Source: Alphaproteobacteria bacterium
GTDB lineage: Bacteria > Pseudomonadota > Alphaproteobacteria > SMXP01
Length of the DNA stretch: 53,530 nt
NCBI GenBank assembly: GCA_028285305.1
Contig: JANQPV010000043.1
Span: forward strand, 1 to 53,530
Reading direction: 5' to 3'
Shown here: positions 34,547 through 41,987 of the stretch, piece by piece
Numbering within the stretch: position 1 is the first letter of the stretch
How the letters are laid out: each line of letters starts with the position of its first letter
The notes under the pieces: model-generated
What the model saw: only the letters and a program-made list of their open reading frames with translations
The model's database searches: none
Told to the model about the DNA's origin: nothing
Position numbers and translations under genes: made by a program

Positions 34547-35289
34547 TGTTGCAAGCAATGAGAGTTATCGTCTTTGCGTCTCAAAAAGGCGGGTCCGGAA
34601 AAACCACTTTGTCCGGTCACATAGCGGTCGCTGCAGAACAGGATGGGTTTGGGCCAGTGGCTCTTGTCGATACCGATCCGCAAGGCTCTCTAGCGAAATG
34701 GTGGAATGTCCGAGAAACGCCAGAGCCCGCTTTCATCCAGTCCGTTTTTTCAAACCTCTTTCATGATCTCGATCATGCACGCAACGAAGGGTTTCGTTTG
34801 GTGGTTGTGGATACGCCGCCGGCGGTGACCCGCGCGATCTCGGAAGTCGTGAGCTTTGCCGACCTTGTTGTGGTGCCAACCCGGCCAAGCCCGCACGACT
34901 TAAGGGCTGTGGGACCAACCGTTGATATTGTCGAGTCCAAAAAGAAACAAATGATGTTCGTCGTGAATGGCGCGACCGCCCGGGCTCGCATCACGTCCGA
35001 AGCGGCGGTCGCTTTGTCCCAGCACGGCACCGTCGCACCGACGATGGTGCATCATAGAGTGGACTTTGCGGCCAGTATGATTGATGGGCGGACGGTTCTG
35101 GAATCAAATCCAAATGGGCGATCCAGTAAAGAAATCAGGGATCTTTGGTCTTACATGAAGGAGCGTTTGCAACGCGTGGAGACGATTGGGGCCGGGTATG
35201 TGGAAGATGTCCAAACCTCGAATGTTGTTTCCCAAGTCAACGCTCTTGGACAACGCACACCCGCTTTTGGCCGCCGTGTTTTGCAGTAG
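34546..35289 (+). CDS. ParA/MinD-like P-loop ATPase
   Basis: A 247-residue ParA-type ATPase. The deviant Walker A KGGSGKTT with signature lysine, the switch DTDPQGSLAKWW and the Walker B-like VVVDTPPA are complete. Such ATPases position DNA or protein cargo on the nucleoid. I start it at the ATG overlapping the leader ORF stop; the internal ATG at 34558 (MRVIVFASQ) is the classical family start and equally possible. No parB, parS or replication gene is near, so this is an orphan ParA, paired with the RHH gene 50 bases on. Confidence 0.88.
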   Translation: MLQAMRVIVFASQKGGSGKTTLSGHIAVAAEQDGFGPVALVDTDPQGSLAKWWNVRETPEPAFIQSVFSNLFHDLDHARNEGFRLVVVDTPPAVTRAISEVVSFADLVVVPTRPSPHDLRAVGPTVDIVESKKKQMMFVVNGATARARITSEAAVALSQHGTVAPTMVHHRVDFAASMIDGRTVLESNPNGRSSKEIRDLWSYMKERLQRVETIGAGYVEDVQTSNVVSQVNALGQRTPAFGRRVLQ

Positions 35290-35339
35290 CGACATTGGAA
35301 AGACACGCGCTTGCTTACGATGAACGAACAGGAAACGAA

Positions 35340-36137
35340 ATGATGGGGAAGGGCAACTACGCTTCACTAACCGCCGGGCTCCTGGCTCGTAAAGGGGAAG
35401 CGAAACCGGCAGCCAATTCGGTCTTCGGTCACGATGGGCTTATCAATGCGAACACTCTTGAGGATAGCAAGAGTGAAGGTAACAGCCGCCCTGACATTGC
35501 ACCGATTGATGAAACACACGGGCCGGCCTCCGCAAGATGTGAGGAGGGCGCCGCGCCCGCGCGAACGCGCAACGAACAGAAAGAAAAAATCGAGCATATG
35601 CGTATGCAGATTGTAAAGGAGCTGAACAAAAGGGATGAATCTGTTCAGCCGGATGCACAATCAGAGTCGTCTGCACATCCGACCTCTGCGCCTGCGCCGC
35701 GAAGCTCATCTGATCCTTCTGGCGAGCCGACAGTTCAAAAGGTGCAGACCGTGAGCCGGGTCGTCTCGCCTAATTTCGGACTGCGACGGAGAACACGACA
35801 ATCCGTGTCTGAACAAACCAAGCCGGGTGAGGCCGGAGGAGTTATGCACGGTGCGGATGCGCAGGTATGCGGAGCTGAAGGTGAATGCTTACCCGAAGAT
35901 GCAGCTTTGACCGCCAAGCGCCGAGCCGCGATCACATTGCGCCTGGATGATCAACGGCATTTCGTATTGAAGATGATTGGCGTCAAGCTCGGGATGAGCG
36001 GACAAGCCATGCTGACGAAGGCTCTTGATGCGTATTTCAAAGATGTTTTGGAGAATGAGTTGTCAAACTGCGCTTGTCTTAAGACGTTTGTGCGCAGTGA
36101 GCTTGAGTCCACAAAGGGAGAGGATTTGAAGAATTGA
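35340..36137 (+). CDS. RHH-domain partner protein of the ParA-like ATPase
   Basis: A 265-residue protein. It has a short conserved-looking N-terminus (GKGNYASLTAGLLARKGEAKP), then a long Ser/Pro/Glu-rich and probably disordered middle with a short coiled segment (about 80-100). A C-terminal ribbon-helix-helix-like domain (AAITLRLDD, then two helices to ALDAYF) lies at about 195-240. Arrangement and order recall ParA with small RHH centromere-binding partners, though this one is far longer. AGGAAA at 35330-35335 serves the ATG at 35340 or 35343. The adaptor role is inference. Confidence 0.72.
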   Translation: MMGKGNYASLTAGLLARKGEAKPAANSVFGHDGLINANTLEDSKSEGNSRPDIAPIDETHGPASARCEEGAAPARTRNEQKEKIEHMRMQIVKELNKRDESVQPDAQSESSAHPTSAPAPRSSSDPSGEPTVQKVQTVSRVVSPNFGLRRRTRQSVSEQTKPGEAGGVMHGADAQVCGAEGECLPEDAALTAKRRAAITLRLDDQRHFVLKMIGVKLGMSGQAMLTKALDAYFKDVLENELSNCACLKTFVRSELESTKGEDLKN

Positions 36138-36143
36138 GTTAGG

Positions 36144-36312
36144 CGCTCCCTTTGGGTTTCCCCGCTTGCCCAGGGAGCGAAAAACTGGCGCCGCCGAAAA
36201 ACCAATTACCTCTGACCCCTCCTGCCCACTCGCAAGCCAGAGGTAAGACGTGCTGAGACGACTTGGTTTTGATGGGTCTTTGTTGTTGCAGCTAGGCGGC
36301 GCCACTTTTTTT
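36144..36312. terminator. Nested inverted-repeat element, two-way terminator
   Basis: A perfect 10-bp repeat TGGCGCCGCC (36186-36195) / GGCGGCGCCA (36295-36304) encloses two stacked stems: AAAACCAA (36198-36205) with TTGGTTTT (36263-36270), and TTACCTCTG (36206-36214) with CAGAGGTAA (36238-36246). A T-run follows on the plus strand (36306-36312), and a TTTTT tract on the minus strand (complement of 36180-36184). A further 8-bp stem CGCTCCCT/AGGGAGCG lies at 36144-36179. It separates two convergent genes. It is larger than a normal terminator and may be a repeat element or small RNA. Confidence 0.8.
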
Positions 36313-37034
36313 CAGTACTCTTCTGTAAATTGTACGTCGGGATAGACGGTATAAGTGTACGGAATATAGAGAATTACATCCAGTATTCCCGAGCGCATTA
36401 CACCAACGTGGCGATCGATGTCTTCAACCTTGACCTTGTGACCGTCGCCCAGGCTTTCCGTAACTAAATTTATTTCCGATAGAATTTTCTCCAGCAGCTC
36501 AGTACGATATTGTTGTGGGTCGACAAGGCTAACTTCCAGTTGACCGACACTTTGGATTTTGGTTCGGCCGATCTTTTCGATATTCTCTGAGAACTTTTCG
36601 AGTCGTGACGCAAGTACTTCTGAGTTGGCACCCTGTTTTGGGATGGGCGTTCTTAATGAGAATGTAGCGCAAACGGTGTCCGTTCTCCCACAGTCAGTGA
36701 AATCCAGCCGATAGCGCCTGTTATCTTCCGTTAGAGGAAGAACCACGCCATCTTTGTTAACTGCCAAACTCACGTTTTGATCTGCCCGTGCCGCCTCGAA
36801 TAACTTCCCAAGGGTTTCATTGATCTCTCGTCCGCGTGTTTCTGTTTCGATTGAATCGTTGGCGATTCTGACTTCCAGCAGCATGAAATCACCAGTCTTG
36901 GTGACAAACACGCCTGGAATCCCCTCTTCGACTTTTCGGGCTGTAACGACGATCTCGTCGATCTGAGCCAAAGCAGGGAGGGGGGCCATAATGCAAAGAG
37001 CAAGTACGGTAAGGGCGGACCAAGAACGTAGCAT
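36312..37034 (-). CDS. Periplasmic protein with TonB-box-like N-terminus
   Basis: A 240-residue exported protein. The signal peptide ends in ALA (about residue 22) and is followed at once by IDEIVVTARKVEE, the sequence seen after the signal of TonB-dependent receptors. No plug or barrel follows; the rest is a soluble domain with VSLAVNKDGVVLPL and a two-cysteine stretch (CGRTDTVC). Similar short proteins occur in sphingomonad- and Hyphomonas-like genomes without known role. The ATG at 37034 has an AAGGAA site. Confidence 0.72.
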   Translation of the reverse strand: MLRSWSALTVLALCIMAPLPALAQIDEIVVTARKVEEGIPGVFVTKTGDFMLLEVRIANDSIETETRGREINETLGKLFEAARADQNVSLAVNKDGVVLPLTEDNRRYRLDFTDCGRTDTVCATFSLRTPIPKQGANSEVLASRLEKFSENIEKIGRTKIQSVGQLEVSLVDPQQYRTELLEKILSEINLVTESLGDGHKVKVEDIDRHVGVMRSGILDVILYIPYTYTVYPDVQFTEEY

Positions 37035-37801
37035 TTTCAGTTCCTTTTCTTTCGGCTCATTTCTCTTCCCTTTTTGCGCATTGCCGCGTGTGTTCACGCA
37101 ATGCTAGCGCACGCCCACAGGCTCTCGCAACCCGTGTTGCCTGTGTGAGGACTTTCGATTGTCGTTCAATGTGTGGCCAAAGTTGCAGCTGAAACGGGCT
37201 GTTCGGAATTTTTTCTGGAGTTCTTTTTGGCCTTCGCCCGCTGCCGGAGCGACAGAGTTCGATTCATCCTTCACCAGGTCTTGCATCCGGACCAATTTCC
37301 CGGCCGCGCCAGGCGGCTCCGCCATGCGCGGTTATTCCGTGGACAAATTCGAAAACAGGACTGTGAGAAAACCTGTTTGTCGGCTTCTCGAGTAAGCGCG
37401 AGATCATTCCAAAGCACAGTAAAACAAGGCAAAACACAGTAACGGCTGGTGCATCATGCATTCAGAACTCTCCGAAGATCGAAACACAAACCGGCAAGAT
37501 GTGGTTTGTTCGTTCAGGTCCTGTGACCGGGGTCGCACATGTGATGGGGCGCGCCGGTGCTCTCTCCGAACTCTACTCCCAACCGAATGGTCACCCAGAG
37601 GCATACGTTAGAACCAGGGCGCTACAGATTTACGAAGCTGCTCGGCACGCGTGAACACATCGTGATCACCATGAGCTCTATTAACAGGTCACCGAACGTG
37701 GGCTTGAAAGCTAAGTGGTTTTGGAAAAAGGCAGAAATCGCAGCCGAAAGATTACGATGTGTTTGCGACAATTTTTTCGACCGATAAGTCTGGTCAATGA
37801 G
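37035..37801. other. Long intergenic region without a supported gene
   Basis: About 770 bases upstream of the antiporter operon. Short frames on both strands lack ribosome sites and protein-like composition. A 7-bp stem AAACAGG (37353-37359) / CCTGTTT (37372-37378) and a repeated CACAGTAA (near 37417 and 37434) are the only structures I see. A TTGCGA/TAGCAT pair on the minus strand near 37130 could be the promoter of the periplasmic-protein gene. It might hide a small RNA. Confidence 0.5.
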
Positions 37802-37857
37802 GGCCCCGTCAGTCTAGATAAGGGGCCGCGTGCAGCTGTGCACGCACTAGCTGACGG
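37802..37857 (+). promoter_or_regulatory. Structured leader of the Mrp/Mnh operon
   Basis: CCGTCAG (37806-37812) pairs with CTGACGG (37851-37857). Inside, GCGTGCA (37828-37834) and TGCACGC (37839-37845) form a perfect hairpin with loop GCTG. GGCCCC (37802-37807) can instead pair with GGGGCC (37822-37827), sharing two bases with the outer stem, so two folds exclude each other. The outer stem ends 7 bases before the GGGG ribosome site of mnhE. No known riboswitch is matched. Confidence 0.5.
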
Positions 37858-37875
37858 AATGGTTGGGGTAAAGCT

Positions 37876-38358
37876 TTGAGGACGTTAAGCTTTTTAGCTG
37901 CGCTTGCAGCCCTTTGGCTGCTGTTGTCGGGCTATTTCGACAAACCGCTGCTCCTTATCTTCGGCGCGCTCTCCGTCTTGTTGGTCGCTTACGTCTCTCA
38001 TCGCATGGACTTGGTTGATGATGAGTCTGTTCCGATTCAATTGGGGTGGAGCATCGTCACGTACTGGGGCTGGCTTTTGGGGGAGATCGGCAAATCGAAC
38101 ATCGAGGTGGCGAAAGCGGTGATATTGGGCGGACCAAACCGAATAAAGCCAAAAGTCTTCACTCACAATACGCAGCTCAAGTCCACGCTCAACAAAGTGA
38201 TCTTGGCAAACTCGATTACCCTAACTCCCGGTACCGTGAGCGTTGAACTGATAGGCGATTCAATCACGATACATGCGCTTTCCGATAGGGCGGGCGATCC
38301 ATCAACAATTGCTGAGATGGAACGCCGCCTTCTCAAAATGGAGGGGTCGGCCACATGA
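37876..38358 (+). CDS. mnhE: Na+/H+ antiporter subunit E
   Basis: A 160-residue MnhE/MrpE protein with two close N-terminal helices and a soluble C-domain; GGPNRIKPKVF and NSITLTPGTVSVEL are family marks. MrpE helps assemble the multi-subunit antiporter that exchanges cytoplasmic Na+ (or another cation) for protons. The start is TTG at 37876 with GGGG 7 bases before; no ATG is available near. It is first of a nine-gene operon with 1-11 base overlaps at most junctions. Confidence 0.92.
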   Translation: MRTLSFLAALAALWLLLSGYFDKPLLLIFGALSVLLVAYVSHRMDLVDDESVPIQLGWSIVTYWGWLLGEIGKSNIEVAKAVILGGPNRIKPKVFTHNTQLKSTLNKVILANSITLTPGTVSVELIGDSITIHALSDRAGDPSTIAEMERRLLKMEGSAT

Positions 38359-38717
38359 CCTTTGAGACTGCTTGGATCGTCGGGACAGTGGCGCTCTTTG
38401 TCGCAATGCTTATTACCATGGTGCGGCTATTCTTGGGGCCATCGTTGTATGATCGTGTTTTAGCCGTCAATTCTTTCGGCACCAAAACTGTCGCTATCCT
38501 AGCCATCCTCAACTTCATCATGGGCCGGCCTGACTTTATCGACATTGCCTTGCTCTACGCGCTTTTGAATTTTGTCGCCACGATTGCCGTTTTGAAGTTC
38601 TTCCGCTATCGGAAGTTCCATTTGGCACTCTCGCACATCGAACATGACTCCGATCCGGAGGGCTTGGTCGATCCGTTTGCTCGATCCGGAGAAAAGCCGA
38701 GAGGAGACGGACCTTGA
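38355..38717 (+). CDS. mnhF: Na+/H+ antiporter subunit F
   Basis: A 120-residue MrpF/MnhF protein: three helices, with RLFLGPSLYDRVLAVNSFGTK between the first and second, and RPDFIDIALLYALLNF, the strongest family marks. The C-terminal tail of about 35 residues is polar and longer than usual. It overlaps mnhE by 4 bases and mnhG by 1. Confidence 0.93.
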   Translation: MTFETAWIVGTVALFVAMLITMVRLFLGPSLYDRVLAVNSFGTKTVAILAILNFIMGRPDFIDIALLYALLNFVATIAVLKFFRYRKFHLALSHIEHDSDPEGLVDPFARSGEKPRGDGP

Positions 38718-39082
38718 TGGCCGAATTCAACGATATGATCGCACCCGCGTTGCCGATCGTGAGTAACATATTAATGCTGGTGGGCGGATTCTTTGTGATC
38801 GTCGGATCCATCGGCATTGCACGATTTCCAGACTTCTATGCACGGCTTCATGCCGCGGGCGTTACCGACACCATGGGCGCCGAATTGATGCTCATCGGAT
38901 TGATGATCCAGGCCGGATTGGGGCTGGTGACGGTCAAGCTCATATTTATCATCTTCTTTGTGTTTTTCACCAGTCCAACCGCAACTCATGCGATCGCGAA
39001 TGCCGCTTACCGGGCCGGATTAACACCGTTTTCTAGTAGTACAAAGGAAGGCCGCATAAGGGGGCAGGTGGAAGATGATTGA
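38717..39082 (+). CDS. mnhG: Na+/H+ antiporter subunit G
   Basis: A 121-residue MrpG/MnhG protein with three helices and the family motif GIARFPDFYARLHAAGVTDTMG. It starts in a TGATG overlap with mnhF; a TTG three bases earlier is possible. Its end overlaps the DUF4040 gene by 8 bases. Confidence 0.93.
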   Translation: MAEFNDMIAPALPIVSNILMLVGGFFVIVGSIGIARFPDFYARLHAAGVTDTMGAELMLIGLMIQAGLGLVTVKLIFIIFFVFFTSPTATHAIANAAYRAGLTPFSSSTKEGRIRGQVEDD

Positions 39083-39662
39083 AGAAGCAGCCCTTCAATT
39101 CGATGTCACAACTGCGATCGACATCATCCTTATGATCTTTCTGCTGATCTCCGCCCTGGCCATCGTCGTCATGAGACACTTGTTCTCAATCGCGATGGTT
39201 TCCGGCGTGTACAGTCTTTTGTCGGCCGCCTTCTTTGTTAATCTAGATGCGGTGGATGTTGCCTTTACGGAGGCAGCAGTCGGAGCCGGCATGTCGACGA
39301 TCTTGATCCTGGGTGCATTGCTGCTCACGTCGAGAAGAGAGAAAATTACGCCAAACCGCTCGGCGTTTATCCCCCTCATTGTTGTTGTTGTAACGGGAGC
39401 TGCCCTTTTTTATGCAACGTTCGACATGCCAAATTTCGCCGATCCCAATTCGCCGGCAAATACGGATGTTGGCTTACAGTATATTCAGCGCAACTATGAC
39501 GATATTGGAGTGCCCAATATTGTTACATCCGTATTGGCGAGCTATCGCGGTTTCGACACCTTGGGAGAAACACTGGTTGTGTTTGCGGCTGGGTTGAGTG
39601 TGCTCGTTCTGTTGGGGGTTAGCTCTGCAGGCAGACTGACCGGCAGGGAGGACGAAACGTGA
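39075..39662 (+). CDS. DUF4040 subunit (MrpA C-terminal-like / MbhD-E-like)
   Basis: A 195-residue protein with five to six helices. The N-terminal DUF4040 part has the AVDVAFTEAAVGAGMSTILILGALLL stretch that in canonical systems is part of the large MrpA subunit. The C-terminal part (GFDTLGETLVVFAAGLSVL) resembles the MbhE-type segment of MrpA. So a domain normally fused to MrpA is a separate protein here. It shares a 4-base GTGA overlap with mnhB. Confidence 0.88.
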   Translation: MIEEAALQFDVTTAIDIILMIFLLISALAIVVMRHLFSIAMVSGVYSLLSAAFFVNLDAVDVAFTEAAVGAGMSTILILGALLLTSRREKITPNRSAFIPLIVVVVTGAALFYATFDMPNFADPNSPANTDVGLQYIQRNYDDIGVPNIVTSVLASYRGFDTLGETLVVFAAGLSVLVLLGVSSAGRLTGREDET

Positions 39663-40102
39663 ACCATCATCTGGTCCTCAGAGTCGTCACAAAGATCCTG
39701 GTTCCCGTCATTCTATTGTTTGGACTCTATGTGCAATTTCACGGGGATTACGGTCCCGGCGGAGGATTTCAGGCAGGCGTGATCTTTGCGGCTGGAATCA
39801 TTCTGTACGGTCTTGTTTTTGGCCTGGACGCGGCAAAGCAAGTCGCACCGCCGCTCATTGTGCAGCGGTTGATGGCTTTCGGAGTTCTCCTTTATGCCGG
39901 TGTGGGCGTTGTCACTCTCGCATTGGGTGAGAATTACTTGGACTACGACATTCTGCATCCTGATTTAGAGCATCATACTGGACAGCACTACGGAATTCTG
40001 GCCGTCGAATTGGGTGTCGGGATCACCGTCGCTACGGTGATGATGTTGCTGTTTTATGGGTTTGCAGGGCGAAATTTCGATATCAAGGATGAAGACTGGT
40101 AG
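39659..40102 (+). CDS. mnhB: Na+/H+ antiporter subunit B
   Basis: A 147-residue MnhB protein with four helices. Marks are LFGLYVQFHGDYGPGGGFQAGV and the later YGILAVELGVGITVATVM. The GTG start overlaps the upstream stop; the end overlaps mnhC by one base. Confidence 0.93.
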   Translation: MNHHLVLRVVTKILVPVILLFGLYVQFHGDYGPGGGFQAGVIFAAGIILYGLVFGLDAAKQVAPPLIVQRLMAFGVLLYAGVGVVTLALGENYLDYDILHPDLEHHTGQHYGILAVELGVGITVATVMMLLFYGFAGRNFDIKDEDW

Positions 40103-40494
40103 TGTCAGCAGAATTTATCATCGGTCACTACAATTATTGGATTATCGTCATCCTGATGATGGCCGGTCTCTATGTTGTGCTTGCACGCGGCAACTTAGTG
40201 AAAAAGCTGGTTGGCCTAAACGTCTTTCAGACATCTGTTTTTTTGCTCTATATCACCATCGGCAAGGTTCATGGCGGAACGGCCCCCATTGAAATCAAAG
40301 GTGCCTATGATGTCGTTTATTCAAACCCGCTTCCTCACGTCCTGATCCTGACGGCAATTGTGGTGGGTGTCTCGACACTGGCGGTTGGGCTCGCCTTGGT
40401 CGTCCGTGTACGGGAAACCTACGGTACAATTGAAGAAGACGAGCTGGTGGAGGCCGATCTGGTCGCCGAGTTTGGCGAGGCCGGAAAAACCTGA
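40102..40494 (+). CDS. mnhC: Na+/H+ antiporter subunit C (NuoK-like)
   Basis: A 130-residue NuoK/MrpC protein with three helices; GLYVVLARGNLVKKLVGLNVFQTSV and DPLPH-like NPLPHVLILTAIVVGVS are typical. In complex I and Mrp this subunit lies between antiporter-like subunits and carries a proton path. Coupled to its neighbours by one-base overlaps. Confidence 0.92.
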   Translation: MSAEFIIGHYNYWIIVILMMAGLYVVLARGNLVKKLVGLNVFQTSVFLLYITIGKVHGGTAPIEIKGAYDVVYSNPLPHVLILTAIVVGVSTLAVGLALVVRVRETYGTIEEDELVEADLVAEFGEAGKT

Positions 40495-41987
40495 TGCTGG
40501 ACTTCGTTACGGAACATCTCCCCGCCCTTCAAGTGGTGGTGCCGCTCATCGCGGCTCCGGTCATACTCTTGTATCAGAAGGAAGCGTTCGCCTGGGGTTG
40601 GGCGCTGTTGACAACTTGGACTACTTTTGCGTTGTCTGGCTTGCTGGTTCACGAGGTCTTTAGCCAAGAGTTCATTTCCTACGACCTTGGCGGTTGGGCG
40701 CCGCCCTTAGGCATCGAATACCGCGTCGATGCGGCAAACGCTCTCGTCATTGCGATCGTTGCAGGTATTGCAGCCTTGGTGACCACTTACGCCCGAAAGA
40801 GCATCCAGGCCGAAGTGCAGGGCCGGAATCAGCCGTTCTTCTATGTGTTGCTCCTCTTATGTGTCAGCGGTCTGATCGGTGTCGCCATCACCGGGGATGC
40901 GTTCAACCTGTTCGTCTTCCTGGAAATCTCTTCGCTTTCGACCTATACGATGGTGGCGCTCGGTGGCAGACGAGACCGGCGCGCCTACACTGCGGCCATC
41001 CGCTATTTGATTACCGGAACCATCGGGGCCACGTTCTACGTTATCGGCGTCGGCCTTTTGTACATGGTCACTGGCACGCTCAATATGGCTGATCTTGCAG
41101 TGAGCATTGCCGGCATGGACAACAATACGACCGTTCAAGCCGCGTTTGCTTTCATTGTCATCGGTTTGGGCCTTAAAGTCGCTATCTTCCCGCTGCATCT
41201 TTGGTTGCCGAACGCCTATACATACGCGCCCTCGGTGGTGACCATCTTTCTCGCCGCGACGTCGACCAAAGTGGCCGTATACGCCCTAATGCGCTTTTTG
41301 TTCACCGTCTTCGGCATCCGCTTTGATTTCGAACTCGATAGTCTTGCCTTTCTCTTCCTGCCCCTTGCCATTATGGGCATGTTTATCCCATCGATTGTGG
41401 CGGCGTTCCAGGTGGACGTGAAGCGATTGCTGGCTTACTCCAGCGTGGCCCAGATTGGCTATATGTTGCTGGGCATCAGCCTGGCAACATCTGCAAGTCT
41501 GACTGCGACGTCCATCCATCTTTTCAATCATGCGCTGATGAAGGCCGCCCTTTTTATGGCGCTTGGAGCCGTGATGTTGCGGCTTAAGTCAACAATCATC
41601 GACGATCTCGCTGGTATTGGCAAAACAATGCCGTGGACAACGGCTGGGTTTGCTTTGGGGGGATTGAGTTTGATTGGTGTGCCGCTCACCGTTGGATTTG
41701 TGAGCAAGTGGTTGCTCATTCAAGCCTCGTTCGCAAGCCAGCAACCTTGGCTCGCGGGGTTGATTGTCGTCAGTTCTCTGATTGCTGTGGTCTATGTTTG
41801 GCGGGTTGTCGAAGTGGCGTACTTTTCTCCCGTACCCGAGGGCCGGGTGCGCCAGGAAGCCCCCCTTTCGATGCTCATTCCCATGTGGGTCCTGGTCGCC
41901 GCTAACATCTACTTCGGAATAGACACTGATATCACAATCCGCCTCGCTAGTCTGGCTGCCGAAGCTCTGCTGGGGGGTGCGCCGTGA
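40494..41987 (+). CDS. mnhD: Proton-conducting antiporter subunit D (first copy)
   Basis: A 497-residue NuoN/MrpD-type protein with about 14 helices. Key parts are LFVFLEISSLSTYTMVALGG (helix 5 glutamate), KVAIFPLHLWLPNAYTYAPS (helix 7 lysine) and KRLLAYSSVAQIGYML. It is the closest of the three large subunits to canonical MrpD. Overlaps: 1 base with mnhC, 4 with the next. Confidence 0.92.
   Translation: MLDFVTEHLPALQVVVPLIAAPVILLYQKEAFAWGWALLTTWTTFALSGLLVHEVFSQEFISYDLGGWAPPLGIEYRVDAANALVIAIVAGIAALVTTYARKSIQAEVQGRNQPFFYVLLLLCVSGLIGVAITGDAFNLFVFLEISSLSTYTMVALGGRRDRRAYTAAIRYLITGTIGATFYVIGVGLLYMVTGTLNMADLAVSIAGMDNNTTVQAAFAFIVIGLGLKVAIFPLHLWLPNAYTYAPSVVTIFLAATSTKVAVYALMRFLFTVFGIRFDFELDSLAFLFLPLAIMGMFIPSIVAAFQVDVKRLLAYSSVAQIGYMLLGISLATSASLTATSIHLFNHALMKAALFMALGAVMLRLKSTIIDDLAGIGKTMPWTTAGFALGGLSLIGVPLTVGFVSKWLLIQASFASQQPWLAGLIVVSSLIAVVYVWRVVEVAYFSPVPEGRVRQEAPLSMLIPMWVLVAANIYFGIDTDITIRLASLAAEALLGGAP

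Noticed and set aside
34302-34766. 154-codon plus-strand frame through the riboswitch and the start of the ParA-like gene
   Set aside because: The region is explained by the GEMM-I aptamer and by the ATPase in another frame.
33154-36137. Toxin-antitoxin or plasmid-partition module
   Set aside because: The paired secreted proteins have signal peptides, and the ParA/RHH pair has no replication gene, parS-like repeat array or toxin near it.
36144-36312. tRNA- or tmRNA-like gene
   Set aside because: The nested stems lack T-loop and acceptor features; I see no tRNA anywhere in the window.
37104-37325. 73-codon minus-strand frame upstream of the periplasmic-protein gene
   Set aside because: No ribosome site and no motif; the overlapping plus-strand frame 37159-37395 is equally weak.
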